From contig JANQLU010000042.1 in NCBI GenBank assembly GCA_028280445.1, positions 62,001-126,000 on the forward strand: 64,000 nucleotides of DNA. Direction: 5' to 3'. A model generated the notes under the pieces. The model was given only the letters and a program-made list of their open reading frames with translations, ran no database searches and had not been told where the DNA came from. Within the stretch, counting starts at the first letter, position 1. The number at the start of each line of letters is the position of its first letter. Made by a program: the position numbers and the translations under genes. This stretch comes from Pirellulaceae bacterium. GTDB lineage: Bacteria > Planctomycetota > Planctomycetia > Pirellulales > Pirellulaceae. Of the stretch, positions 44,296 through 53,698 are shown piece by piece.

Positions 44296-45696
44296 TTATC
44301 GAATGGGCAAGATCAGTCGAATCCCCGGTTGCAAACGCGTCAAGTGATTCGCGTTGTTTGGCAAAACGTCGCGGTTTAATTTCAAGATGTCGGTATACCG
44401 AGAAGCCTGTCCGAGTTGTTCTGTTGCAATGGAAAACAGTGTTTCGCCTTGTTGAGTCGTATACATTTTTTTCTGCGTCGACATTTTGGACGTCGAAGTT
44501 TTTGATTCCGTCGCCGGCACAGCGTTCGGATAATGCTTTTTCAACCACTGGCGAGTGGGGATATCGATCTGCGTACCCGGCAACAGCTTTTCCACGTTCT
44601 GTGTTTTTTTGTTGTGCAGGTGGAGAGCACGAAACCATTGTCCATCGCCGTAAGCTTCCGCAGCAATCGTCCAGAAACTGGTTTCTTTTTCGGTGACTCG
44701 ATACTTGCACGGCGGTGTGATCGGTTTTGAATTCAAACTCTGTGGTTTGTGATCCAGTTTTTTCTTTTCCAAATCTTTGGCTTGAACCGATTTCTGTTTC
44801 TGTGACGATGAATGCTCAACATTTGGTTTCGAGATTTTATTCGCCGTTGAGCTCATGTCCAATTCATCTGGCTTTGGCAATTGGAATTGGGAGTCTGCAG
44901 GAGTGGGTAACGAACGTTCAGTTTGTTGAGGCTGACGGAGATTGTTAGGCATCAATTGTTTTTCAGGAACGGGAAACCCTGGCCCGACAAGCAATGATTT
45001 GTTGCCCGCCGATGATTTTGGAGTGACGATGTTTCCTGGTTCGAATTGTCCAATTGAATTGGCTGGCGAAGAATCTCCCACCAGTTCGACTGAGCCAGAA
45101 TTTGCGTTCGCATTTTCTGGCGCCTTCATTTTCGCAAATCGCGACTGGTTTGGACGGTTCGATTGATCTCGATTTTCCTCAGCATTCTTTTTGGCTTGAA
45201 TTGGCAACAAATTTTTGGGACCAGGTTGGTCATTGGCCAATAGATTTTGGCCAGATTCAACGACGATCGGCGGCTGTTGGGGAATTTCGTCAGTTCGCGG
45301 TTGCGAATCGAAAGACTGATCGTCGCTGACAAGGTTGTTGATTTTCGGAGGAAATTGTTGATTGGTCAGAGGTATTTGTTGATTCGTTTTTAACTGGTCT
45401 TGCTGAGCCAATGGGTTTGGCAACTCTGATACATTTGACGATTTGTTCGCCATGGCCGGTGGCAAAGTTTTTTCCTTCGAAACGGAGCCTGGAGTTTCAT
45501 TTCGGTCAGTGACTTCCGGTTGAACGGCCATCCGCTGATCTTCTAACGAAACGTAGTGTGTGGGCTTTGAATCAAAACCACCGCTGAGCCGTTTGACTGC
45601 CACATAAACCAATAACGTGAATAACACCGCAACGATCGTCAAACCGATTCGCGCTTCGCGTGCAAACTGCTGTGAGCTTGTCCGTGTTTCACTCAT
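44296..45696 (-). CDS. Membrane-anchored protein with two LysM domains
   Basis: A 466-residue protein. A single N-terminal membrane helix (IGLTIVAVLFTLLVYVAV) leaves the rest outside the cytoplasm. Residues about 40-330 are a Pro/Gln/Asn-rich linker. Two LysM modules close the chain (YRVTEKETSFWTIAAEAYGD; YTTQQGETLFSIATEQLGQ). LysM binds GlcNAc-containing glycans such as peptidoglycan. It is 16 bp downstream of rsmH, the position occupied by ftsL in many dcw clusters, and shares ftsL's one-helix topology but not its sequence. Confidence 0.85.
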   Translation of the reverse strand: MSETRTSSQQFAREARIGLTIVAVLFTLLVYVAVKRLSGGFDSKPTHYVSLEDQRMAVQPEVTDRNETPGSVSKEKTLPPAMANKSSNVSELPNPLAQQDQLKTNQQIPLTNQQFPPKINNLVSDDQSFDSQPRTDEIPQQPPIVVESGQNLLANDQPGPKNLLPIQAKKNAEENRDQSNRPNQSRFAKMKAPENANANSGSVELVGDSSPANSIGQFEPGNIVTPKSSAGNKSLLVGPGFPVPEKQLMPNNLRQPQQTERSLPTPADSQFQLPKPDELDMSSTANKISKPNVEHSSSQKQKSVQAKDLEKKKLDHKPQSLNSKPITPPCKYRVTEKETSFWTIAAEAYGDGQWFRALHLHNKKTQNVEKLLPGTQIDIPTRQWLKKHYPNAVPATESKTSTSKMSTQKKMYTTQQGETLFSIATEQLGQASRYTDILKLNRDVLPNNANHLTRLQPGIRLILPIR

Positions 45697-45712
45697 TTTG
45701 CGTCGTGCTGGA

Positions 45713-46582
45713 TTAAATTTTTTCTGCGATTCGCAATCGACTACTGCGCGAACGCGGGTTTTGGCTGATTTCGATCTCCGTAGGACGAATTGGCTTTTTG
45801 GTAATCTGCTTTAGTTTTTCATTTTCCCGAAACGCAGATTTTACCAATCGATCCTCGAGTGAGTGAAAACTGATGACGACAAACCGCCCGCCGGGTTTGA
45901 GATGCTCCGGCAGTCGGCGCAGCGCAACAGAAAGCCATTTCAACTCTTCGTTTACAGCAATCCTCAGTGCTTGAAAAGTCCGTGTTGCTGGATCGATAGC
46001 ATGGTGTTTGGAGCGAGGCACTGTTGAACGAACAAGTTGGGCAATCTGGGAGGCGGTGCGCAATTCTTGAACATGGCGTTGTTTGACAATTTGGGCAGCA
46101 ATCCGTCGGCTGTATCGTTCCTCGCCAAATTCATAAATTAAATCGGCAATATGTTTCTCGCTCAAACGTTGAATCAATCGATAAGCCGGTTCGCCCTTGG
46201 TTGGATCAAACCGCAAATCGAGATCGCCATCGCTTTGATAACTAAAACCGCGCTCGCGGTCCGCCAATTGGTCACTGGAAAGTCCAAGGTCCAACAGAAT
46301 CCCGTCAACTTGTTCAATTCCCATCGAAGTAAGTATTTCGGGAATATCGGCGTAGTTGTGGTTGACCAAAACAACGTTGGCAAAACGTTCATCCTGCTGT
46401 GCAATTTCGATCGCAGCTGGATCTCGATCCGCCGCGATAACATTTCCTTCCTGCCCAACGTGTTCCAAAATTAATCGAGTATGTCCTCCGCCTCCAAAAG
46501 TACCGTCGACGATCGTGTCGCCCGGCTGGATAGCGAGACCCTCGATGACTTCGTTCGGTAGTACCGGAATATGAATAGGCAT
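45713..46582 (-). CDS. rsmH: 16S rRNA (cytosine-N4) methyltransferase RsmH
   Basis: A 289-residue enzyme that methylates C1402 of 16S rRNA. The ATG at 46582 starts MPIHIPVLPNEVIEGL, the family's conserved opening; a longer frame from 46690 is unlikely. Signatures are DGTFGGGGHT, LLDLGLSSDQL, FEPT-like FDPTKGEPAY, LRIAVNEEL and FVVISFHSLEDR. It is usually the second gene of the dcw cluster after mraZ, but neither mraZ nor mur/fts genes are adjacent. A hairpin terminator sits just upstream of its start. Confidence 0.96.
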   Translation of the reverse strand: MPIHIPVLPNEVIEGLAIQPGDTIVDGTFGGGGHTRLILEHVGQEGNVIAADRDPAAIEIAQQDERFANVVLVNHNYADIPEILTSMGIEQVDGILLDLGLSSDQLADRERGFSYQSDGDLDLRFDPTKGEPAYRLIQRLSEKHIADLIYEFGEERYSRRIAAQIVKQRHVQELRTASQIAQLVRSTVPRSKHHAIDPATRTFQALRIAVNEELKWLSVALRRLPEHLKPGGRFVVISFHSLEDRLVKSAFRENEKLKQITKKPIRPTEIEISQNPRSRSSRLRIAEKI

Positions 46583-46590
46583 AGCGTTTG

Positions 46591-46629
46591 AAAAAAAGAA
46601 CGACCTTGACTCAGCGGAATCAAGGTCGT
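46591..46629 (-). terminator. Intrinsic terminator/attenuator in front of rsmH
   Basis: On the minus strand the stem ACGACCTTGA / TCAAGGTCGT (10 bp, 10-nt loop) is followed by T, C and seven T. It ends 8 bases before the rsmH start codon, so it could be a leader attenuator rather than the end of another gene. Confidence 0.65.
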
Positions 46630-47004
46630 CGATAAACCTGGTTGAATCGGCTTCGCAACAGGATATTCCTGGCCGACCAAAAGATGTCACACTGTAGCCT
46701 CAATTGACAACTTTTCGTCGAATTGCGGTGGCATACGGAATTGCCGTTTGCGAGGGACGTTGGTCTCGCAAAATTCACGCCGAGAACAAAAAACACCTGA
46801 AAAAACGGCGTTTTCACGGTCTCAGCCGCCAATTCATCCAAGGGAATCCAAGGATAACGGCTAAAGTCTGGTGGTCAACTTAATTTGGGTAGACCTGAGA
46901 CGGATTCCAGCGCGGAATTGTCCGAAGTCTCTGTGAACTAACGATTTCCGATGCCGAAAATAATTTTTTTTAATCCCTGCTAGCGGGTAGGTCATCCGGT
47001 CCGA
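46630..47004. other. Interval between the BamA barrel gene and the rsmH leader
   Basis: About 370 bp without a gene. No member of the repeat families is seen. It holds the leader of rsmH on the minus strand and the 3' end of the barrel transcript. Confidence 0.3.
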
Positions 47005-48672
47005 TTAGCGGAGAGCCCCAAGATAGAAGGTGAACAATTGTCTATCATCCCCAGCGGCGTCAGAAATGGGTATGGCAAAGTCAAATGCCAGTGGTGCTCC
47101 ACCTAAACCGGCCGCGGGCATGTGAATGCGAAAACCGATTCCAGGCGCGATTCGAAAATTCTCGCTGTTGATTTCAATTTTCTCTTCGACCGTTCCAAAG
47201 TCCACAAACACAACGCCTTTGATCATGTCATCCGGTGTCAGTGGGAACATGTACTCGACGGTATTCAACCATTGGAATTCGCCACCGACGCGAACACCAC
47301 CTTCGATCGGTGACGCGCCTCGGAAATCAAATCCACGCATCGATGAAAATCCGCCGGCAAAGTAATTTTCGAAGACTGGAGTTTGAGCGCCGGAAAATCC
47401 TAACCGAGTTCCCACGTTTACCGTATGTCGCCCCGAACCGTCTGGACGTTGGTAGAGCAAGAAATAACGTCGGTAATCGACGTCGCCACGCGGATAATCA
47501 AACGTGCCGAACGCCTGCTGATATCTCAGTTGGAAATAAGCACCCTCGGTTGCCATAAAAGGATGGTCGCGAGTGTCATGAGTCAGCGACACAAATCCTG
47601 TGTACAACGAACTGCTTCCCAAATCGCCGTTGAGTTGCGCCGAAGTATTCACGCGTGGATTAAAAAGTTTTACATTTTCAAGTTTTGTTCCGACGGAAAC
47701 ACTCAAGTCGTGATTCAATCGGTAGCCCAGCGAGAATTGGCCGCCCAGCCGTTGTTCATCCCAATCAAAATATTGTCGGTTGTAGTAGTATCCACTGGCA
47801 CTAAAACTGACCAACGAATTAAACAGGTAGGGTTCCGTAAAACTGACAAGATAGCGCTGAACCTGGCTTCCAGGAATCAACTCCATCCGAAAACTTTGTC
47901 CCGCCCCGCGCCAAGCGGTCCCGTCAACAATCTCGCGGAAATTTCTTGGCCAACGAGAAATGTCAAAGTTTTTTTCGTCAATCGTAATTTGACCGGTCAA
48001 TCCATTGTCCGAATTGAACGCACCGCCGACCATAATGCGACCGGTTTGTGCCTCTTGGACATAAACATCCAAGTCGGCATAGTTTTGAGGAAAACCTTGA
48101 AGCATTCCTGCTGGCGCGTTGGGGCTGACCAACGGATTGATTTGATCCGGCGCGCCAACTCGTGGACTTACGGCCGTATTGTCGAAAAATGTTCCAGGTT
48201 GTTGGGGCGGTCGTGGTTGTTGAAATGTTGTCGTCGGCCCGGTGACCGAACCGTTGGGTTGTTGTTGAGCGGGATAAGGGTAGGATCCGGTCCCGCCATC
48301 TTGTGCGCGGTAAACTAAATTTTGGCTTTGCTGACCGGGCTGTTGATAATTTTGTTGATTGTAGTTTTGCGGATTTGTGGTTCGGTTGATTGGCGATGTC
48401 GATGGGTTCACAGGCGAAGTTGATGGATTGCCTGCCGTTGGGTCCGGTTGCGGAAAACTGGTCGCGGGCAATTCTGCCATACCGCTTTGCGATGTTGTTG
48501 AGGGACCGCTTTGGATCTCGCTTCCACGGGCGGTTGTTTTCATCGGAGTTGGCGCAAAGTACGAATTTGGGCCTGTCGCCGATGGGAGCGACAATGAACG
48601 ATTACACCCTGCCGTAACCAAGATGATGGCGACGAACAACAGGCTCAGGTTTTCGATTCTAGTTTTTCGCAT
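47005..48672 (-). CDS. BamA-like outer-membrane beta-barrel, predicted lipoprotein (barrel half)
   Basis: A 555-residue protein. The N-terminus is a lipoprotein signal (LLFVAIILVTAGC, lipobox LVTAGC). Residues about 25-190 are Pro/Gln/Asn/Ser-rich linker. The C-terminal 350 residues are the Omp85 barrel: the entry strand DVYVQEAQTGRIMVGGAFNS, NFDISRWPRNF, and the loop-6 signature FAGGFSSMRGFDFRGASPI (canonical VRGF/Y here as MRGF). It ends FYLGALR, without the terminal Phe of enteric BamA. POTRA domains are missing here and are encoded by the gene 24 bp upstream. Together they would reconstitute BamA, the insertase for outer-membrane proteins. Confidence 0.85.
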   Translation of the reverse strand: MRKTRIENLSLLFVAIILVTAGCNRSLSLPSATGPNSYFAPTPMKTTARGSEIQSGPSTTSQSGMAELPATSFPQPDPTAGNPSTSPVNPSTSPINRTTNPQNYNQQNYQQPGQQSQNLVYRAQDGGTGSYPYPAQQQPNGSVTGPTTTFQQPRPPQQPGTFFDNTAVSPRVGAPDQINPLVSPNAPAGMLQGFPQNYADLDVYVQEAQTGRIMVGGAFNSDNGLTGQITIDEKNFDISRWPRNFREIVDGTAWRGAGQSFRMELIPGSQVQRYLVSFTEPYLFNSLVSFSASGYYYNRQYFDWDEQRLGGQFSLGYRLNHDLSVSVGTKLENVKLFNPRVNTSAQLNGDLGSSSLYTGFVSLTHDTRDHPFMATEGAYFQLRYQQAFGTFDYPRGDVDYRRYFLLYQRPDGSGRHTVNVGTRLGFSGAQTPVFENYFAGGFSSMRGFDFRGASPIEGGVRVGGEFQWLNTVEYMFPLTPDDMIKGVVFVDFGTVEEKIEINSENFRIAPGIGFRIHMPAAGLGGAPLAFDFAIPISDAAGDDRQLFTFYLGALR

Positions 48673-48696
48673 GCGTGGGAGCTTTTTAGCAATGGT

Positions 48697-50151
48697 TTAA
48701 CGGAAATTTTTGCTTGACGATCCACCGGAGTTTTCTTGGTTGCCGGCCATTCGTTCAAGTTCTTTAATTTCAGGCGTTCGTACAACAACTTTGGGTGGCG
48801 GGCCACCCTGACCACTGGAGAAAATTTGTGCCGAGGCCAAGCGTCGTTCGCCACTTCGCAATTTTCGACTATCGATGAGTTCACCCGGTTTGAGTCCCAA
48901 TCGATTGAGAACAACCTCGCGCCTGGTGACGCCATAATCACCGGCGATGTGAACATTGATTTGTCCAACTCGGTACTGTTTGCCTTCTGAAATTTTGTAA
49001 ACAATATCCAGCAGCCCCGGCTCTTCGAGAAACCGCGGTTCGGCTTGAACGTCCGCAAAAACGTGGCCTTGACTACCGTACATATCGCGCAGCGAGTTGA
49101 CATCTTTCGCCATCTTGGCCGAGTTGAAATACGGATTTTTGTCGCCGGTCGGTTTCAAATCGACCAGTGTCGCCAAATCTTGCGAACGATACCGTTGGTT
49201 GCCGGCAAACGAGATACTCCGAACTTTGTAACGCGGCCCTTCGTCGACAATGAATCTGACCGTCGAAAAACCGTTGTCGTGTTCAATAATCTCGCGTCCG
49301 ACTCGGGCGTTGAAAAAACCCAAGCTGCGATAGTAAGCCGTCAGGCGTTTTTGGTCTTGCAGGATTTTGTCCTTGTTAAAACTTCCGCCAAACAACCACA
49401 AGATGCCAGGTTTTGATTTGATGAAACTGCGCAATCGCCCGTCACTGGCGATTTTGTTTCCAACGAAATTGGTTTTAAAGATTCGCTGTTTTTTATCTTC
49501 GTGGATAATAAATACCACATCGCTGTGTTCGATTTTGTCACCTTGGGCGATTTCAACCTGGGTTCTTGGAAAGCCTTTTTCGTGGTAGTAATTCTCGATA
49601 CGTTGACGGGCCATTTTTACGGCATGCGTATCGAGAGGCTCGCCGGCTCTGATGCCGGATTGTTTTTTCAATGTCCAATCCGCGATCGCACGGTTTCCCA
49701 AATACGACACTTTGCGAACAAATCGACGTTCGATAATCTCGATCGTCACAAACACGCCTTGGTCGGTTTTACGAATCGTGGGGCGATTCACTCGAAGCAC
49801 TTTTTTCATTTTGGAAATGTCTTCGATATCCTGTTGCAGTTTGTCAGGATCGTAATATCTGCCGACACGAGTTCTGACATAGCGCATCAAATGATGCTCG
49901 GGGATGGTTGAGTTGCCCGTAATTTTTACGCCGGCAACCATGTTGGCAGGATTGGCAGGTTTTGTCGTTTGCTGCAGCTGCGGATCCTGTAATTGTGGGC
50001 CCGTACTGCTCCCAGGATCTTGTCCTCGATACCATAACGTTGGACCGGTTCGCTCGGGTTCGGGTTTCTCGAACATTTTGCAACCGACGGATCCCACGGC
50101 GGTGGCCCCGACAATGCCCAATCCCAAAAACAGTTTTGTAAAATTTGTCAT
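48697..50151 (-). CDS. POTRA-domain lipoprotein (BamA periplasmic half)
   Basis: A 484-residue protein. The start at 50151 is chosen because it begins a lipoprotein signal (LFLGLGIVGATAVGSVGC); the open frame extends to 50283. AAGGA lies 11 nt upstream. The chain contains about five POTRA modules (VAGVKITGNSTIPEHHL; VRKVSYLGNRAIADWTL; RIFKTNFVGNKIASDGRL; KVRSISFAGNQRYRSQDL; RVGQINVHIAGDYGVTRREV), the G-N-x-x-I/R/Y strand-turn pattern repeated. There is no barrel. A Ser/Gly/Asn-rich tail ends the protein. It precedes the barrel gene by 24 bp. Confidence 0.85.
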   Translation of the reverse strand: MTNFTKLFLGLGIVGATAVGSVGCKMFEKPEPERTGPTLWYRGQDPGSSTGPQLQDPQLQQTTKPANPANMVAGVKITGNSTIPEHHLMRYVRTRVGRYYDPDKLQQDIEDISKMKKVLRVNRPTIRKTDQGVFVTIEIIERRFVRKVSYLGNRAIADWTLKKQSGIRAGEPLDTHAVKMARQRIENYYHEKGFPRTQVEIAQGDKIEHSDVVFIIHEDKKQRIFKTNFVGNKIASDGRLRSFIKSKPGILWLFGGSFNKDKILQDQKRLTAYYRSLGFFNARVGREIIEHDNGFSTVRFIVDEGPRYKVRSISFAGNQRYRSQDLATLVDLKPTGDKNPYFNSAKMAKDVNSLRDMYGSQGHVFADVQAEPRFLEEPGLLDIVYKISEGKQYRVGQINVHIAGDYGVTRREVVLNRLGLKPGELIDSRKLRSGERRLASAQIFSSGQGGPPPKVVVRTPEIKELERMAGNQENSGGSSSKNFR

Positions 50152-50313
50152 CCTGAACGTCTTCCTTGACGAATCTCGATGCGCGCGTCTCGATAGATAC
50201 GCTGCGTAATTAGACAATCCAAGTTCTTTACGCAAGCCTGATTCTGCCTGCACGATAGTGCTGGCAGAAAAACTGGACTCCACTTCGGAACTCCATCTGC
50301 CGAGCCTGATTTT

Positions 50314-50382
50314 GTGAGCGGCAAGGGGCTAGCCGCCGGTACAAAGCCTTACCGAACCGGCGGCTAGCGCCTTGCCGCTCAC
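50314..50382. repeat. Family A hairpin
   Basis: GTGAGCGGCAAGGGGCTAGC, a 17-nt loop and complement. It lies between the aldehyde dehydrogenase stop and the POTRA gene. Confidence 0.8.
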
Positions 50383-50398
50383 AGAATCACACCTGCGC

Positions 50399-50434
50399 AA
50401 AAAAAACGGTGGCCTGCTTACGCAATAGCCACCG
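50399..50434 (-). terminator. Rho-independent terminator of the aldehyde dehydrogenase gene
   Basis: On the minus strand CGGTGGC...GCCACCG (7-bp stem, 14-nt loop) is followed by eight T. It begins about 25 nt past the stop codon. Confidence 0.85.
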
Positions 50435-50458
50435 CCGGAGTTCGCTTGAATTTGCGTT

Positions 50459-51925
50459 TTATCCTAAAGAAACGGTTACCGTTTTGGTTTCCACGTACGG
50501 TTTCAGTCCTTCTTCGCCCAATTCGCGACCCATCCCTGACATTTTGAAACCGCCAAACGGTGCGGCTGCATCAAAGACGTCGTAGCAATTGACCCAAACC
50601 GTTCCCGCTCTGAGCTCATTTGCCAAATTGTGAGCCTTGGCGATATCTCGGGTCCAAACCGCGGCAGCCAATCCGTAAAACGTGTTGTTCGCACGTTCGA
50701 CCAGATCTTGATAATTGTCAAATGACAGCACCGACATTACAGGACCAAAGATTTCATCGGTCGCAATTTTCATATCGTCGGTCACCTGATCAAACAACGT
50801 CGGCTCGACAAAGTACCCTTTGTCACCGTGCCGTTTTCCACCGGTCACCATGTTTGCGCCTTCCTGTTGACCGATGTCGATATACTTCATGATTTTGTCA
50901 AACTGATTTTGATCGACCTGTGGGCCTTGATCGGTTTGCGGATCGAGCGGATCCCCCAATTTCCGATGTTCGTTCAGTTTGGCAACTTTTTCGACAAACT
51001 CTTCGCGAATACTTTCTTCAACAAATACGCGGCTTCCTGCACAGCAGCATTGACCTTGGTTAAAGTACAATCCGAAATGTGCTTTTTCTGCAGCCAGATC
51101 GATATCGCTATCTGCAAAAACAATGTTGGGGCTTTTGCCACCCAGTTCGAACGTGAGACGTTTTAGAGAATCCGCGGCTTCTTTCATGATGATTTGAGCC
51201 GTCAAATGTTCTCCCGTAAAAGCCACTTTGTCGATTCCACGGTGTTTCACGATCGAGCCACCGGCGGTCGGTCCATAACCGGGTACAACATTAATGACGC
51301 CATCGGGAAAACCGACTTCCTTGGCCAATTGCGCCATTCGCAAACATGTCAGCGGAGTTTGTTCAGCAGGTTTCATGACAATCGTGCAACCAGCCGCCAA
51401 CGCAGGTCCCCATTTCCAAGCCGTCATCAGCATCGGAAAATTCCAGGGAATAATTTGTCCAACAACACCCACCGGCTCTTTGCGCGTGTAGCAAAAATAA
51501 TTTCCACGAATCGGAACCGTTTGTCCGTGGATTTTGTCCGCGTATCCGGCATAGTAACGGAGACAGTCGACGACCAAAGGCAAATCGGCAGCTTTTGCAT
51601 CGGAAATCGGCTTGCCGTTGTCCAGCGACTCCAGCGCAGCAAGCTCGTCCAAATCTTGCTCAATACGATCTGCTAATTTGTATAACAATCGACCGCGATC
51701 TCTGGCATCCATGTTTTTCCAGGGACCTGACTCGAAAGCGCTGCGAGCCGATTTGACTGCCAAGTCGATATCTTCCGCATCACCTTCGGCAACCTCGGCA
51801 ATGACTTCTTCGGTCGCGGGATTGATCGTTTGGAACGTTTTTCCGCTGGCCGCAGGCAGCCATTTTCCATCGATAAAGCACTCCGTTTGTTTCACCTCAG
51901 GTTTTGATAAAGTGACCGTTGCCAT
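50459..51925 (-). CDS. Aldehyde dehydrogenase (NAD(P)-dependent)
   Basis: A 488-residue class I/II ALDH that oxidises aldehydes to acids. Motifs: [15 protein letters not shown], the general-base segment [17 protein letters not shown], the nucleophile region [29 protein letters not shown] and [26 protein letters not shown] lies 5 nt upstream of the ATG. It stands alone, with a clear terminator. The substrate cannot be told; the closest textbook relatives act on retinal-, acet- or betaine-type aldehydes. Confidence 0.95.
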   Translation of the reverse strand: MATVTLSKPEVKQTECFIDGKWLPAASGKTFQTINPATEEVIAEVAEGDAEDIDLAVKSARSAFESGPWKNMDARDRGRLLYKLADRIEQDLDELAALESLDNGKPISDAKAADLPLVVDCLRYYAGYADKIHGQTVPIRGNYFCYTRKEPVGVVGQIIPWNFPMLMTAWKWGPALAAGCTIVMKPAEQTPLTCLRMAQLAKEVGFPDGVINVVPGYGPTAGGSIVKHRGIDKVAFTGEHLTAQIIMKEAADSLKRLTFELGGKSPNIVFADSDIDLAAEKAHFGLYFNQGQCCCAGSRVFVEESIREEFVEKVAKLNEHRKLGDPLDPQTDQGPQVDQNQFDKIMKYIDIGQQEGANMVTGGKRHGDKGYFVEPTLFDQVTDDMKIATDEIFGPVMSVLSFDNYQDLVERANNTFYGLAAAVWTRDIAKAHNLANELRAGTVWVNCYDVFDAAAPFGGFKMSGMGRELGEEGLKPYVETKTVTVSLG

Positions 51926-52036
51926 AATTTCCTCCGAGTGATCACAAGACAGGGGCCAGAAAAATACAAACCATCACGGCATGTAACGAAACCATCTTAA
52001 CGTATTCTTTTCTACTTACAACGATTTCAGTGGCGC

Positions 52037-53500
52037 TTATTGCAAAATACAAACGCGCCAATTCGTAAACTCTGAAATGTAATTGGCAGCATCGATGTCA
52101 GGAACAAATACAAAAATGCTTTCATGCGCAATCGAAGACAAATCGAGGTTGCCCCGAATTCTCCATTCGCGTTCATTTGTCCAGTCAATGACATTACCCG
52201 ATTTCGTTGTGGTCTCTGCCATTTGGAAAAACGGCTGCCGTTCGGAATCCAACGATTCGAATAACTCTGGCGATCCATAAATCACGGGTTGAGCGCCGCC
52301 TGCAACCAAAACGGATTTTCGAATCGACACACCGTACGGCAGAAAATCCCAGCGTGAAATATGTGAACGAAATACGCGATGTTCGTCGAAAGATCGTAAC
52401 GGCACGTCTGTAAAACAACACATTTTGCAATCGGTCGGCGTCAATTTGTTGGAACTGAGCAATGTTTGGGTGACGACGATTCGCGTTAAAGCGGTCAACG
52501 CCGCGTGAGTTTCCGAAAAATCCGAAAACAAAATATCGTTCAGCCGCTGGCTTTCAGACAGCACTGGCGAGTCATGTCCAACAGGCCGGGTAAAGTGATT
52601 GAGAAACTCGGCCGAGTCAAAGTCGTCAATCTTGTATAATTGCCCGCGTTTGGCTGTCGCACGAGTTGCTAATTTTGGTGACGGTTCAGATTTCGAAGAC
52701 GCCTCGTTCTCCGTCAAGTGCCAGCCGATCGCACCCTGCTTTAACAACTCGTGAAAGGATTCGACTTCGCTTGGTGTCGTTCCAGACGACGCAACAAAAA
52801 TCCGTTTTGGTGGTTTGACGAATTCTCGTGCAACCGTACGTTGAACGAGTTGTTGAATTTTTCCCTGACAGCGAAATTTCAAAACACGAATTTCATCAGC
52901 AATCTCAAACTGCATCCAATCCAGTGACTCAGTCGGTTCAACCCAAACGTACGCGCGTGCATCGTTTGCCTCGGAACGAGATTCAATGGATGCGACAATG
53001 TCATCGATCACCAACTTTTTCCCGGCTCGAGAAATTTCCAAAATCGGTATCTGGAGTATCTCGGCGAGATGCTTTACATAACGATAAATGGCTGTCCCGT
53101 TGGCAATTAACAACCGATCGCGTTCCGCGTCAAACCGAGACACCAAAGTTCGTAAATAAGAAAACACGTGCGATTCGGAAGCCGCTGTTTTCCTCAAGCG
53201 AGAACTGACAGGCGCCACAAGTCGACATTGCTCCAGCAGTGGCATCAAAATCCAACCCTCGCACTCACCATTATTCAATAATTTCAAGCGATAGCCCGCA
53301 TCGTTCAATTTTCGAACGACGTTGAGCAACGGGCCAGGGAAATTCTGAAGTTGCGCTATAATGAATGCAAACAGATCACTATCGAAATCTATTCTGAATT
53401 GTCGTGCACTGAGTTGCGACAAATCGGTCAAGAACGTACTACAATCTGGATAGTTTCTGAAGAGATTGTTCAAACGAGAGGCGGGAATGGATTCGTTCAA
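52037..53500 (-). CDS. Protein of unknown function with an AbiGi-like C-terminal segment
   Basis: A 487-residue protein with no signal peptide. The N-terminal half contains DRLLIANGTAIYRYVKHLAE. The C-terminal part (from about residue 365) reads KMCCFTDVPLRSFDEHRVF, WDFLPYGVSIRKSVL, AQPVIYG and WTNEREWRIRGNL. The pattern CFTD-P-L-x-x-x-x-x-H ... PV-Y ... E-R-E-W-R resembles the AbiGi family of putative phage-resistance proteins; the match is by eye only. No toxin, restriction or CRISPR genes are adjacent, so a defence role is unproven. It is separated from the ALDH gene by 110 bp. Confidence 0.65.
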   Translation of the reverse strand: MNESIPASRLNNLFRNYPDCSTFLTDLSQLSARQFRIDFDSDLFAFIIAQLQNFPGPLLNVVRKLNDAGYRLKLLNNGECEGWILMPLLEQCRLVAPVSSRLRKTAASESHVFSYLRTLVSRFDAERDRLLIANGTAIYRYVKHLAEILQIPILEISRAGKKLVIDDIVASIESRSEANDARAYVWVEPTESLDWMQFEIADEIRVLKFRCQGKIQQLVQRTVAREFVKPPKRIFVASSGTTPSEVESFHELLKQGAIGWHLTENEASSKSEPSPKLATRATAKRGQLYKIDDFDSAEFLNHFTRPVGHDSPVLSESQRLNDILFSDFSETHAALTALTRIVVTQTLLSSNKLTPTDCKMCCFTDVPLRSFDEHRVFRSHISRWDFLPYGVSIRKSVLVAGGAQPVIYGSPELFESLDSERQPFFQMAETTTKSGNVIDWTNEREWRIRGNLDLSSIAHESIFVFVPDIDAANYISEFTNWRVCILQ

Positions 53501-53589
53501 CGTTTCATTTATTTGATGAGCTCATAGTGAAAATTGTGTTTGTCAACTACGATAAAGGGTATTCAAATCGTAAGCGGGAAGCGTGACTG

Positions 53590-53657
53590 ATACAAGCACG
53601 AAGCGCTAGCGAGTGGTTTTGCGCGGTCGAACCACTCGCTGGCGCTTCGTGTTTGTA
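53590..53657. repeat. Intact family C palindrome
   Basis: TACAAGCACGAAGCGCTAGC and complement with GTTTTGCGCGGTCGAAC in the loop. This is a clean copy against which the interrupted C at 14802-14985 can be compared. Confidence 0.85.
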
Positions 53658-53698
53658 AGCTTCGAGAACGCTGTTTCTAAACCACCTTTGATCCATCG

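Noticed and set aside
48673..48696. Frameshift or nonsense split of a single bamA gene
   Set aside because: The downstream gene has its own start, signal peptide, lipobox and long linker, so the split is genuine.
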